From contig LVAE01000007.1 in the NCBI GenBank assembly GCA_001603905.1, positions 1 to 64,000 of the forward strand: a DNA stretch of 64,000 bases, in the 5' to 3' direction. The notes beneath the pieces are model-generated. The model saw nothing but the letters and a program-made list of their open reading frames with translations, made no database searches and was not told the origin of the DNA. A program made the translations under genes and the position numbers. Positions 7,352 through 15,611 of the stretch are shown piece by piece (positions within the stretch are counted from its first letter, which is position 1; every line of letters starts with the position of its first letter). This stretch comes from Fibrobacterales bacterium Fibro_02 (GTDB lineage: Bacteria; Fibrobacterota; Fibrobacteria; Fibrobacterales; Fibrobacteraceae).

Positions 7352-10006
7352 ATGGCGGTGACGTTGGATTCCCTTAAAAAGACGATTGGCAAGAAAAACG
7401 TAAACTCCAGGGCGTTTGCATGGCTTGCCGACCTTGAACGTGAGGCGGGCAACCTGGACCAGGCTCTGCAGAGGGTCGATGGCGGCCTGACGCTTTATCC
7501 GAACGATGTGGCGGCTATGCTCGTCCGTTCCAAGATCCTGTTCCAGAAAGAAAGCTACGATGCCTGTATCGAGGAATGCGAGAAGGTCCTTGTCGCAGAT
7601 CCCTTTAACCTGGCTGCTCAGCAGATTATGGGCGATGCCTACGATAAGCTGGAAAACATCGGGGAACGCAACGTCTGTTATCGTCGCTTGCACGATATGG
7701 ATCCGCTGAACACCTTCTGGAAAGACGAATACGACGTCGTGGTCGGTGCCGCTGCGGCTGCCGCGATGGCCGGCGAAATTTCCGATACCGACTTCAGCAT
7801 GCCCGATGTCGGTAACATGGACCTGAGTGACGAGTTTACCGCCGAACCTGCTGCTGAATCTACCGAAGCTGCTCCTGCTGACGAATTCTCGCTGAACGAA
7901 CCGCAGGCGGCGGAAGCCGATGCTTCTGCTACTGATGTGGTCGAACCTGCAGGTGACGATCCGTTTGCAGCATTGGCCTCGATGATTCCTGGTAATGACG
8001 ATGCCGATGATTCTGCGATGGAAGACCTGTCCGCTTCGCTGGATTCGGCGATGGATGCTATCAATAACGAATCTGCTGCCGATAAGCCGCTTGAAGAATT
8101 GAGCGAAGACGAGAATATCTCCAGTAGCGATGTTGGTTCGGCCCTGTCCGATATGTTCGGTCTTGAAGATGACCTTGAACCGGAAGAAGCTTCCGCTCCT
8201 GCCGCCGAGGCTTCTTCTGATATTCCTGCAAGCATTGATGACAATGCCGAAGCGAATGCGGCGAGTGTCTTCGGTGCGGCAGCTCCCGAAGCTCCCGCGG
8301 AAGACAAGCCGCAGAGTATCGACGATGCGTTTGGCGATATCTTTGGCGAAGACGAACTTCCCGAAGAAAAGCCGCAGTCTGTTTCTATTGATGCTCCTGC
8401 CGACGAACCAGCTCCTGAAGCCCTGGCTACGGAAGAAGCTCCTGTCGAAGACAAGCCGCAGAGCATTGACGATGCGTTCGGCGATATCTTTGGTGAAGAT
8501 GAACTTCCCGAAGAAAAGCCGCAGGCCTCGATTGACGCTCCTGCCGAACCCGCTGCAGACATTGCTGCCGAAGAACCTGCAGCCGAACCTGCCGATATCG
8601 CCGCTGAACCCGCCGCAGACTTTACCGCAGATCTTTCTGATGACCTTGAACTGCCGTCCGAGGACGGAGGCCTTTTCGAGAAGTCTGCTGCCGCCGATAT
8701 GAATTTGACGGCTGACGAGGTTGCTGAACCCGCCGCCGAAAACAAGGCCGATGAACCGACCACGATCGACAATGCCTTCGATTCTATCTTCGGTGAAGAT
8801 GAATTGCCTGAAGAGAAGCCGCAGTCTGCCTCGATTGATGCTCCTGCTGAAGAAGCTGCCGCTGATGCTGCTGCGGAACCCGCCGCAGACTTTACCGCAG
8901 ATCTTTCCGATGACCTTGAACTGCCGTCCGAAGAAGGTGGCCTTTTCGAAAAGTCTGCCGATGCAGATATGAACCTGACGGGCGACTGGACTCCGGGTGG
9001 AGCTCCGGTGGAAGATGCTCCTGCTCTCGATGAACCTGCTCCTGCCGAACAGGAGAGTGTTGCCGAAGAAGTTGCTCCGGTTGCCGAAGAGGCTGCTCCG
9101 GCTACTGCATCCGATGCGGGCTTCAGTGTAGATAATGCCTTTGATTCCTTGTTCGGTAGCGACGACGACCTGCCCGAAGAAAAGCCGCAGGCTGAATCTG
9201 AAACTCTCGCCGAAGCTCCTGCAGCAGAAGAATCTGTAAGTCTCGCTGAACAGGTGGACAAGGCTGAGGCCGAACTTGAAATGCCTGAAGTGAAGCCCGA
9301 AGAATCTGACCTCGCCAAGGAAATGGGCGGTGCCTTTGCATCGATGTTCGGTAACGACGACGATGACTTGGACCTTCCTGCCGCAAAGACGGAAACCGCT
9401 TCTGAACCTTTGTCTAATGACCAGGAAGCGACGGGTGCCGCTATCGAGGAATCCTTCGGTAACATTTCGGAAGAAACGCTTTCCAAGGACCTGGACAATT
9501 CGTTTGATAGTTTGTTCGGAAAGGACGAAGCCGCGGATGATTCCCTGGCTTTGGATGAATCTCATTCGCCGGCCGCCGAAGCGGCTCCTGCCGAAGAGAC
9601 TTTTGCCGCTGCTCCGGCAGATGCACCCAAGGATTTGGATTCCCTTGAATCGGAAGTTTCCGGTGCCTTCAAGGGCCTGTTCGACATGGACGACGATTCC
9701 TTGACCGAAGAAGACAAGCCTTCTAACAAGGGTGTCGATTTTCTGATGTCTGGTGATTCTGACGACGAAATTTCTGCGGGACTGATCAACAATCCTGACG
9801 CTCCGTTGGATCGTGGTGCCTACGACTTGGACGAAAGCCTGAATACTCCGACCTTGGCCGAGATCTACTTTGATCAGGGCAAGTACGGCAAGGCTCTCGA
9901 GATTTACAAGGACCTCGCCCAGAAGGAACCCGACAATGAAGAAATTGCAAAGCGCAAGGACGAAATCGAAAAGCTCTATAACGAAAAGTTCGGAGGCAAT
10001 GCCTAA
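7352..10006 (+). CDS. Long acidic TPR protein with eight repeated short helical motifs, upstream of pilT
   Basis: An 884-residue protein without signal peptide or membrane helix. Residues about 10-115 are TPR-like helices (LERTEAGNLDQALQRVDGGL-type spacing, then ESYDACIEECEKVLVADPFNLAAQQIMGDAY). From about 150 to 790 it is Ala/Glu/Asp/Pro-rich and probably disordered, but carries eight spaced copies of a motif with the pattern DxAFxxIFGxDxLPEE, near residues 260, 322, 370, 471, 592, 657, 713 and 767. A longer block (FTADLSDDLELPSE) occurs twice near 427 and 513. The last 60 residues return to a TPR (LAEIYFDQGKYGKALEIYKDL). The layout recalls FimV-type pilus-assembly proteins, but there is no LysM or membrane part. 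Its stop overlaps the pilT start by one base. ATG at 7352 follows AAGAGG and is preferred to a GTG at 7346. Confidence 0.75.
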   Translation: MAVTLDSLKKTIGKKNVNSRAFAWLADLEREAGNLDQALQRVDGGLTLYPNDVAAMLVRSKILFQKESYDACIEECEKVLVADPFNLAAQQIMGDAYDKLENIGERNVCYRRLHDMDPLNTFWKDEYDVVVGAAAAAAMAGEISDTDFSMPDVGNMDLSDEFTAEPAAESTEAAPADEFSLNEPQAAEADASATDVVEPAGDDPFAALASMIPGNDDADDSAMEDLSASLDSAMDAINNESAADKPLEELSEDENISSSDVGSALSDMFGLEDDLEPEEASAPAAEASSDIPASIDDNAEANAASVFGAAAPEAPAEDKPQSIDDAFGDIFGEDELPEEKPQSVSIDAPADEPAPEALATEEAPVEDKPQSIDDAFGDIFGEDELPEEKPQASIDAPAEPAADIAAEEPAAEPADIAAEPAADFTADLSDDLELPSEDGGLFEKSAAADMNLTADEVAEPAAENKADEPTTIDNAFDSIFGEDELPEEKPQSASIDAPAEEAAADAAAEPAADFTADLSDDLELPSEEGGLFEKSADADMNLTGDWTPGGAPVEDAPALDEPAPAEQESVAEEVAPVAEEAAPATASDAGFSVDNAFDSLFGSDDDLPEEKPQAESETLAEAPAAEESVSLAEQVDKAEAELEMPEVKPEESDLAKEMGGAFASMFGNDDDDLDLPAAKTETASEPLSNDQEATGAAIEESFGNISEETLSKDLDNSFDSLFGKDEAADDSLALDESHSPAAEAAPAEETFAAAPADAPKDLDSLESEVSGAFKGLFDMDDDSLTEEDKPSNKGVDFLMSGDSDDEISAGLINNPDAPLDRGAYDLDESLNTPTLAEIYFDQGKYGKALEIYKDLAQKEPDNEEIAKRKDEIEKLYNEKFGGNA

Positions 10007-11118
10007 TGGCTGAACAGCAACCGCAACTGCGTATTGAAAAGCTGCTTCGCGAAATGGTGAACCGCAATGCGTCTGACTTGCATTTGCGCGTAGGGGTTCC
10101 TCCTGTCTATCGTATCAACGGTGCGCTGCAGCGTCCGTTTGATATCCGAGTCGATTCCTTGATGATGGATTCCTTCTTGGATGATATCATGAACCGCGAC
10201 CAGAAACAGCGCTTTGAAACGAACAAGGAATGTGACTTTGCCGTGGGTGCCCGCGACATGGGTCGTTTCCGTGTGAACGTGTTCCGCCAGCGTGGAACGA
10301 TTGCAGTCGTGATTCGTCATATCAAGGCGAAGATTCCTGCATTCGAAGACCTGCATTTGCCCGAAGTGATTCGCGACATGTCTCTGACCAAGCGCGGTCT
10401 CGTGCTCGTTACGGGTACGACGGGTTCGGGTAAGTCGACGACGCTTGCCGCCATGCTCGATTATATCAACCAGAACGAAGCGGTGAACATCATTACGGTC
10501 GAAGACCCGATTGAATACCTTTATCGCGACAACAAGGCGATTATTTCGCAGCGTGAAATTGGCGTGGATACGCTTTCGTATGCGAACGCCCTGCGTGCCG
10601 CCCTCCGTCAGGACCCGGACGTGCTCCTGGTGGGCGAAATTCGTGACCTTGAAACCATGCAGATTGCCATGACGGCAGCCGATACTGGCCACATGGTGTT
10701 TGCGACGATTCATACCACGAACGCGACCGAAACGATTCACCGTGTGCTTTCGATGTATCCGCCGCACCAGCACGACGAAATCCGCTTGCTGCTTTCCGAA
10801 GTGCTTGCAGGCATTATTTCGCTCCGCTTGTTGCCGACCAAGGATGGTAACGGGCGAGTGCCGGCCGCCGAAATCCTCGTGAACACGGCTGCCATCAAGG
10901 AATATATCGAAGACAAGGACAAGAACGACCTGATTGAACAGGCCATTGCCGAAGGCCATATGCAGTACCGCAGTCAGACCTTCGACCAGGCGCTCCTGAA
11001 ACTCTACGAAGAAGAAAAGATTTCCCTTGAAACGGCTATGAACGCGGCGACGAACCCCGATGACTTCGATCTTAAGATTCGCGGTATTTCGGGTACTTCT
11101 GAACGCAGCTGGATGTAG
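10006..11118 (+). CDS. pilT: Type IV pilus retraction ATPase PilT
   Basis: A 370-residue secretion-superfamily ATPase of normal PilT length. The N-terminal PAS-like domain has ASDLHLRVGVPPVYRING. Walker A is GTTGSGKST (about 138-146), the Asp box contains TVEDPIEY, Walker B is VLLVGEIRD (about 206-214) and the His box is TGHMVFATIHT (about 229-239). The C-terminal part keeps helices around IEQAIAEGHM in the place where PilT has AIRNLIRE. PilT depolymerises pilin to retract type IV pili and sits on the cytoplasmic side of the pilus machine. The start codon shares a base with the stop of the TPR protein, so the two are translationally coupled and may work together. No other pilus gene is in the window. 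Confidence 0.93.
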   Translation: MAEQQPQLRIEKLLREMVNRNASDLHLRVGVPPVYRINGALQRPFDIRVDSLMMDSFLDDIMNRDQKQRFETNKECDFAVGARDMGRFRVNVFRQRGTIAVVIRHIKAKIPAFEDLHLPEVIRDMSLTKRGLVLVTGTTGSGKSTTLAAMLDYINQNEAVNIITVEDPIEYLYRDNKAIISQREIGVDTLSYANALRAALRQDPDVLLVGEIRDLETMQIAMTAADTGHMVFATIHTTNATETIHRVLSMYPPHQHDEIRLLLSEVLAGIISLRLLPTKDGNGRVPAAEILVNTAAIKEYIEDKDKNDLIEQAIAEGHMQYRSQTFDQALLKLYEEEKISLETAMNAATNPDDFDLKIRGISGTSERSWM

Positions 11119-11179
11119 CCTAGGCGAAAGACGCGAGTCCCGAAGGGCCTTGCGTCGAAGCATCTTGAATATAAGTGAT

Positions 11180-11210
11180 AAAAGCCCCCCGCATCCGCGG
11201 GGGACTTTTA
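11180..11210. terminator. Rho-independent terminator between pilT and the beta-helix lipoprotein
   Basis: A GC-rich hairpin (CCCCCCGC, loop ATCC, GCGGGGG) is flanked by AAAAG and CTTTTA. It lies 62 bases after pilT and just beyond the end of the converging lipoprotein gene, and its A and T flanks would let it work on both strands. Confidence 0.85.
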
Positions 11211-11232
11211 TGTGGTTGGGTTGGAGTAGGAT

Positions 11233-13470
11233 CTATTCGTTGTAGTAGACGGTGCTACCCGACGGGAAGGTAACGTTCTTGCTGTAGCTCGAAACGTTGC
11301 TGATCTGCGAGGGCTGACCCGTGGTGGTCACCATATATCTACCGGAAATGGTGGGCTTGAAGGCTACATTGGAGGTGCCGTAGTAGCTGCTAGTGCTGAA
11401 GGAGACACTGTAGTTGGAACCCTTTTCCGAAGAGCCGCTGCTGAAGCCAAGTACGGTCTTGCTCGTAAGGCTTGCATTTCCGTCGGAGTCAAAGGAGCCG
11501 CCCATGCCGCCGCTGATCTGGCATTCAACGATGACAACGCCACCAGAAATCGTGAGTTCGCCGTTGCTGTCGATACCGTCGGTGTCACCGGAACTGGTCT
11601 TTGCGTGGTGAACGCCGCCCGTAATGGTCAAGAATCCGCTGCTGCTACCCATGCCGCCGCCCATGCCGCCTCCGGGGCCGAATCCCCAGTTGGATTGGCC
11701 GCCCTGACTGGTGTTGCCCGAGCCGTCGTTGCCGCCGGCCGCATTCCAGGCGTCATCGGTTCCGTAGACATCGGTGATGCCGCCGTTTGCCTTGATGTAC
11801 CAAGCTTCGAGGCCTTCGTAGGAATTGGTCACGTAGATGGTTCCGTCGTTAATCGTAAGTGTGGAGTCGGCGTGGACACCGTCGTTCTTGGGCGCTGCAA
11901 TGGTGGTGTAGCCACCGTTGAAGTAGATGTTCATGTTGGAATGGACGCCGTCATCGCCCGAAGATATGTCGATCTTACCAGCGTTGATGTAGACCCTGTT
12001 TTCCGAGACGATCCCCTTGCCGGTGGAGGTCACGTTGATGGTCGGGGTAGAGACCGAGTCGCGGACAATAATATAGTTGTATGCCTGGATTCCGTCGTCG
12101 CCAGCCTTGGTGATGGTGATTTTGCCACCCTTGATATCGACGATGCCCTTGCCATCGGTGATAGTGGTGTCGGAGCCGTTCACGGTGCATTCGTCACTCT
12201 TGATGCCGTCGCCGCTTGTAGCCGAGATGGTAATGTCGCCACCTTCGATATCCACAAGGCCCTTACCCTTGAGGCCGTTGTTCTTGGCGGTCACGTTGAT
12301 GGTCGGATTGCCGCGGACGCGTAGGTCGTTGCTGGAATGGATGCCGTTGTTGTAGTTGCCGGTCACCTTGAGTGTACCTTCACCCTTGATGGTGAGGTCA
12401 TCCTTGGCGTAGATGGCAGCTCCCGTGGTATCGAGGCTGCCGTCGGCCTTGGCGTAGGATGTCGTTCTGCTAGAACCGTCGGTAAATGTGTTCGTGGTGC
12501 CGCTTTCGAGGTTAATGACGACCTTGTCTGCGTTGCGGACATAGAGGGGTGCGTCGTTAGAGTTGGAAAGCGTTAAGTTGTTCAAGTAGAGTTCCACCTT
12601 GTCGGTGCTTGCGGCGTTCACCTGGATTTGACCGTTGCCGTTACCGTTGAAGTAGTAATCGCCTGCACAGGTGATAGTGACGGTGCCACCATCGATACTG
12701 ACGCAGCCGTTATCGTTTTCGAGGGTTGCGGATGCGCTTGCATACTTGATGGTGGGGGTGTTGCCGTTAGAAGTAGAAGCGTTGCTTGTCACCGTTGTCG
12801 CAGAGGAACTGTTGACCGTCGGAGTGACGGAGGAGCTGCTTACGAGTTGGGCTACGGAAGAGCTGCTTACGGTAGGCTGGTTATTATCGCTGCTTTCGAT
12901 GGGCTGCGTCGTGGAGCTGCTAGAAGCGGCTGTTTCGACCTTGATGCGGTTGCAGGCTTCGTCGAAGTAGTAGATGTAGCCTTGTGCGCTCTGGTAGTAT
13001 GAAACGCCGTTGATGGTGTAAAGCGCCTTGCTGTCGGTGCAGCTGGAGGGCGTTTCAGTAGAGCCTGTTGCGGAGGCGCTCGATTCAATAGCGCCCGTAG
13101 AAGTGCTGTCGGAAGTGGGCGTCGTTACAACGCCGGATTCGGTCGCGGAGGAATATCCGGTGGCCGGGTCGGTGGTTGTTCCCTGGGCGGCTTCCGGGAA
13201 ACCATAGCTTCCGTCCGTGTTGATCCAGAAGGCAAGATTGCCTGCCGCGTCCATACAAAGGATTTCGCCCGTGGCGCCCTGCATGGCGGAGTAACCGTCA
13301 TAGAGACAGACGTTGGTGTTTTCGGTTGCCCCTTCGATTGCTCCTTCAACAGCCGTTTTGAGGTCGTTGGTGGCAGAGGTGGTAGAAGATTCGCCGGAAC
13401 ATCCCGCGAGGAGGGCTAGGAGCCCGAGCGAGATGGGCGTAGATATTCCCAAACAATTCCTTGATAGCAT
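11233..13470 (-). CDS. Lipoprotein with carbohydrate-binding (Cthe_2159/DUF4353-like) beta-helix domain
   Basis: A 745-residue lipoprotein. The signal ends in the lipobox LLALLAGC (Cys near 28). Residues about 30-190 contain two short modules, each with a Cys-bearing AxGxxYYFD-like segment, joined by Ser/Thr-rich linkers including SSSSVAQLVSSSS, a style typical of Fibrobacter secreted proteins. From about 235 on runs a domain of repeated beta strands (IKGEGTLKVTGNYNNGI, VDIEGGDITISATSGDGIKSD, VDIKGGKITITKAGDDGIQA) with many Gly-Asp-Gly-Ile/Val turns, matching calcium-dependent right-handed beta-helix proteins such as Clostridium thermocellum Cthe_2159, which binds cellulose and pectin. A Gly/Met-rich loop lies near 595-610. 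It is probably on the cell surface and binds plant polysaccharide; that role is inferred. It is monocistronic. Confidence 0.75.
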   Translation of the reverse strand: MLSRNCLGISTPISLGLLALLAGCSGESSTTSATNDLKTAVEGAIEGATENTNVCLYDGYSAMQGATGEILCMDAAGNLAFWINTDGSYGFPEAAQGTTTDPATGYSSATESGVVTTPTSDSTSTGAIESSASATGSTETPSSCTDSKALYTINGVSYYQSAQGYIYYFDEACNRIKVETAASSSSTTQPIESSDNNQPTVSSSSVAQLVSSSSVTPTVNSSSATTVTSNASTSNGNTPTIKYASASATLENDNGCVSIDGGTVTITCAGDYYFNGNGNGQIQVNAASTDKVELYLNNLTLSNSNDAPLYVRNADKVVINLESGTTNTFTDGSSRTTSYAKADGSLDTTGAAIYAKDDLTIKGEGTLKVTGNYNNGIHSSNDLRVRGNPTINVTAKNNGLKGKGLVDIEGGDITISATSGDGIKSDECTVNGSDTTITDGKGIVDIKGGKITITKAGDDGIQAYNYIIVRDSVSTPTINVTSTGKGIVSENRVYINAGKIDISSGDDGVHSNMNIYFNGGYTTIAAPKNDGVHADSTLTINDGTIYVTNSYEGLEAWYIKANGGITDVYGTDDAWNAAGGNDGSGNTSQGGQSNWGFGPGGGMGGGMGSSSGFLTITGGVHHAKTSSGDTDGIDSNGELTISGGVVIVECQISGGMGGSFDSDGNASLTSKTVLGFSSGSSEKGSNYSVSFSTSSYYGTSNVAFKPTISGRYMVTTTGQPSQISNVSSYSKNVTFPSGSTVYYNE

Positions 13471-13515
13471 TTTGTCGTCCTTTTTTTGCGCGGTGTTGCC
13501 GCTGGTTTCTTTTTC

Positions 13516-13523
13516 TAAAGATA
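13516..13523 (-). promoter_or_regulatory. Possible -7 box (TAnnTTT type) upstream of the beta-helix lipoprotein
   Basis: Read on the minus strand this is TATCTTTA, 46 bases ahead of the ATG, inside the divergent gap 13471-13672. It matches the Bacteroidota -7 pattern TAnnTTTG except for the last base. The minus-strand leader then contains AAAAAAAGGACGACAAA, with AAGGA as ribosome site. Confidence 0.35.
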
Positions 13524-13672
13524 CTTTGCGGAGTATTGTTTTACACTATGAAAAATGGCCTTCGTGAAAAAACTTGGAAGAAAAAGTGGGACGAATCTTC
13601 CCATTCGGAACGAAAGGCTCCAAAAAGGAATCGGTTCTCGTTTGTCTCCAATTTTTTCTATTATTAGCCTGA

Positions 13673-14752
13673 ATGAAAATCCGTCTGACCCAAGAGACTT
13701 TGAATCGCCTGAAGCGTTTCCGCAAGAATAAGCGGGCGTTCTGGTCGTTGGTGGTGCTCGTGCTGGCGTATCTACTTTCGCTCACGAGTCCGTGGACGGT
13801 GAATGATGAGCCGCTTTTCCTGCGTTACGAAGGCAAGTCCTATTTCCCGGCATTCGTGCGCTACAGCGAAAAAGATTTTGGCGGGGAATACCAGACGGAA
13901 CAGGATTATGCAAAACTGTTCGCGACGGTTCGGGAGTGCGAAGAAGATGCCGCCGAAGGCTTTACGCGTGCGGGGGGCTGCCCTGATTATTGGGCGGTGA
14001 TGCCTCCAATCGCTCACGACCCGCTGAAAGCCGACTTGAGTGAAGATGGTGCGCCTCCGTTTGCGCCGAGTGCAAGGCATTGGCTCGGAACAGACAGCAA
14101 CGGTCGCGATGTTCTTTCGCGTCTGATTCACGGTTTCCGCATCTGCATCAGCTTTAGCTTGCTTTTGACGATTCTTGGGACGTTCCTCGGGATTGTCATC
14201 GGTGGTATCCAGGGGTATCTCGGCAAGTTCTGGGATACGGGCATGCAGCGTTTTATCGAAATCTGGTCTTCGCTTCCGATGCTTTACGTGGTGATTTTAA
14301 TCGGTAGCATTTACGGGCGCAGTTTCTGGCTTTTGATTTTGATCATGGCCGCTTTCAACTGGATTTCGTTGAGTTACTACATGCGTGCGGAATTCTTGAA
14401 GCTGCGAGGCATGACCTATGTGCAGTCCGCCAAGGTGCTGGGGATGGGACACCGCCACATTTTCTTCAAGGAAATTTTGCCGAATGCGATGACCCCCGTG
14501 GTGACGCTTTTCCCGTTTACTTTGATTGGCGGAATCGGAAGCCTTACGTCGTTGGACTTCTTGGGATTCGGCCTGCAACCGCCGACTCCGAGCTGGGGCG
14601 AACTTATGAGCCAGGGACTCAACAACTTGTATGCCCCGTGGATTTCAGTGAGCACGGTCGCAGCACTGTTTATCACGCTCCTCTTGACCACGTTCGTGGG
14701 TGAGGGCGTGCGGGATGCTATGGACCCGAAGTCGGGAGATCGCTATGTTTAA
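13673..14752 (+). CDS. Peptide-type ABC transporter permease (DppC/OppC/YejE-like)
   Basis: A 359-residue inner-membrane permease. One membrane helix near 20-40 is followed by a roughly 110-residue periplasmic stretch, then five more helices. The BPD domain begins at GTDSNGRDVLSRLIHGFRI, and the cytoplasmic EAA loop is SAKVLGMGHRHIFFKEILPNA. The extended N-terminal periplasmic part, with the phrase SPWTVNDEPL, is that of YejE, the second permease of the microcin C/peptide importer. It should pair with another permease and a binding protein, but upstream is an unrelated gene on the other strand, so the transporter is incomplete here. The downstream patatin gene overlaps its end by eight bases, and the ATPase follows. 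Confidence 0.85.
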   Translation: MKIRLTQETLNRLKRFRKNKRAFWSLVVLVLAYLLSLTSPWTVNDEPLFLRYEGKSYFPAFVRYSEKDFGGEYQTEQDYAKLFATVRECEEDAAEGFTRAGGCPDYWAVMPPIAHDPLKADLSEDGAPPFAPSARHWLGTDSNGRDVLSRLIHGFRICISFSLLLTILGTFLGIVIGGIQGYLGKFWDTGMQRFIEIWSSLPMLYVVILIGSIYGRSFWLLILIMAAFNWISLSYYMRAEFLKLRGMTYVQSAKVLGMGHRHIFFKEILPNAMTPVVTLFPFTLIGGIGSLTSLDFLGFGLQPPTPSWGELMSQGLNNLYAPWISVSTVAALFITLLLTTFVGEGVRDAMDPKSGDRYV

Positions 14753-15611
14753 TTCCCCAATGTCTAAAAAAGGTCTTGTTCTTGAAGGTGGCGGTATGCG
14801 CGGCCTGTATACTTGCGGCATCCTTGATACCTTTATGGAAAAGGGCATCGACTTCGATGGTGCCGTGGGTATTTCTGCCGGGGCCTGTTTCGGATGCAAC
14901 CTTAAGTCCAGACAGCCGGGGCGAGCCCTGCGCTACAATCGGCGTTTTGCGGGCGACAAGCGCTTTTGCAGTTTCCGTTCGTGGATCAAGACTGGCGATA
15001 TTTACAATGCCGAATTCTGTTATAAGACGATTCCGCAGGAACTGGATCCGTTCGATTTCGAGACGCTTAAGGCGAACCCGATGGAATTTTACATGGGCGT
15101 TACGGACATGGAAACCGGCAAGGCCCTTTTCCCGAAGTTCATTGATGGAAACGACAAGGAACTGGCCTGGATGCAGGCTTCGGCCTCGATGCCGCTTGCT
15201 GCAAGAATCGTAGAAATTGACGGGGGCAAGTATATGGACGGCGGTATTGCCGATTCGATTCCGCTAGCCTTTATGCAGTCTCAGGGGTACGATCGCAATG
15301 TGGTCATCTTGACCCAGCCGCGAAACTATGTGAAAAAGCCGAATAGCTTGATGCCGTTGATTCGGCTGGTCTACCGCAAGTATCCGAAGTTTATCGAGGC
15401 GACGGCGCACCGTCACGAAATGTACAACGAAGAGACCCGCTATGTCTTTGAACAGGAAAAGGCGGGGAACGTGCTGGTGATTTGCCCCGAGGAATCTCTC
15501 AACATCAGCCGCATCGAAAGAAATGTGGATGAGTTGCAACGAGTCTATGATATCGGCAGGCGGATTGCGGAATCGCGACTGGATGAAATTAGGGAGTTCC
15601 TGGGACGATGA
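14745..15611 (+). CDS. Patatin-like phospholipase family protein
   Basis: A 288-residue protein with the patatin fold motifs: the oxyanion loop EGGGMRGLYTCGIL, the nucleophile elbow GISAG, and the catalytic Asp in YMDGGIADSIPL. The remainder (NVVILTQPRNYVKKP, then a helical end) matches the YjjU-type group of bacterial patatins. These are serine/aspartate-dyad lipid acyl hydrolases acting on phospholipids at the membrane. The start at 14745 has GGGAG seven bases upstream and overlaps the permease gene by eight bases; an ATG at 14760 is also possible. It overlaps the ATPase gene by four bases (ATGA). It is thus sandwiched inside a peptide ABC transporter operon, which is unusual. Confidence 0.88.
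   Translation: MFNSPMSKKGLVLEGGGMRGLYTCGILDTFMEKGIDFDGAVGISAGACFGCNLKSRQPGRALRYNRRFAGDKRFCSFRSWIKTGDIYNAEFCYKTIPQELDPFDFETLKANPMEFYMGVTDMETGKALFPKFIDGNDKELAWMQASASMPLAARIVEIDGGKYMDGGIADSIPLAFMQSQGYDRNVVILTQPRNYVKKPNSLMPLIRLVYRKYPKFIEATAHRHEMYNEETRYVFEQEKAGNVLVICPEESLNISRIERNVDELQRVYDIGRRIAESRLDEIREFLGR

Noticed and set aside
8290-9190. Direct repeats that might be read as a CRISPR array or tandem DNA repeat
   Set aside because: The repeats are spaced irregularly, stay in frame and encode the helical motif of the TPR protein; they are coding repeats. No other CRISPR-like array was seen.
7061-9565. Minus-strand open frames of 834 and 606 codons opposite the TPR protein, one very Ser/Ala-rich
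   Set aside because: They mirror the repeated Glu/Ala/Pro codons of the plus-strand gene. The plus-strand frame has TPR motifs, a ribosome site and overlap with pilT.
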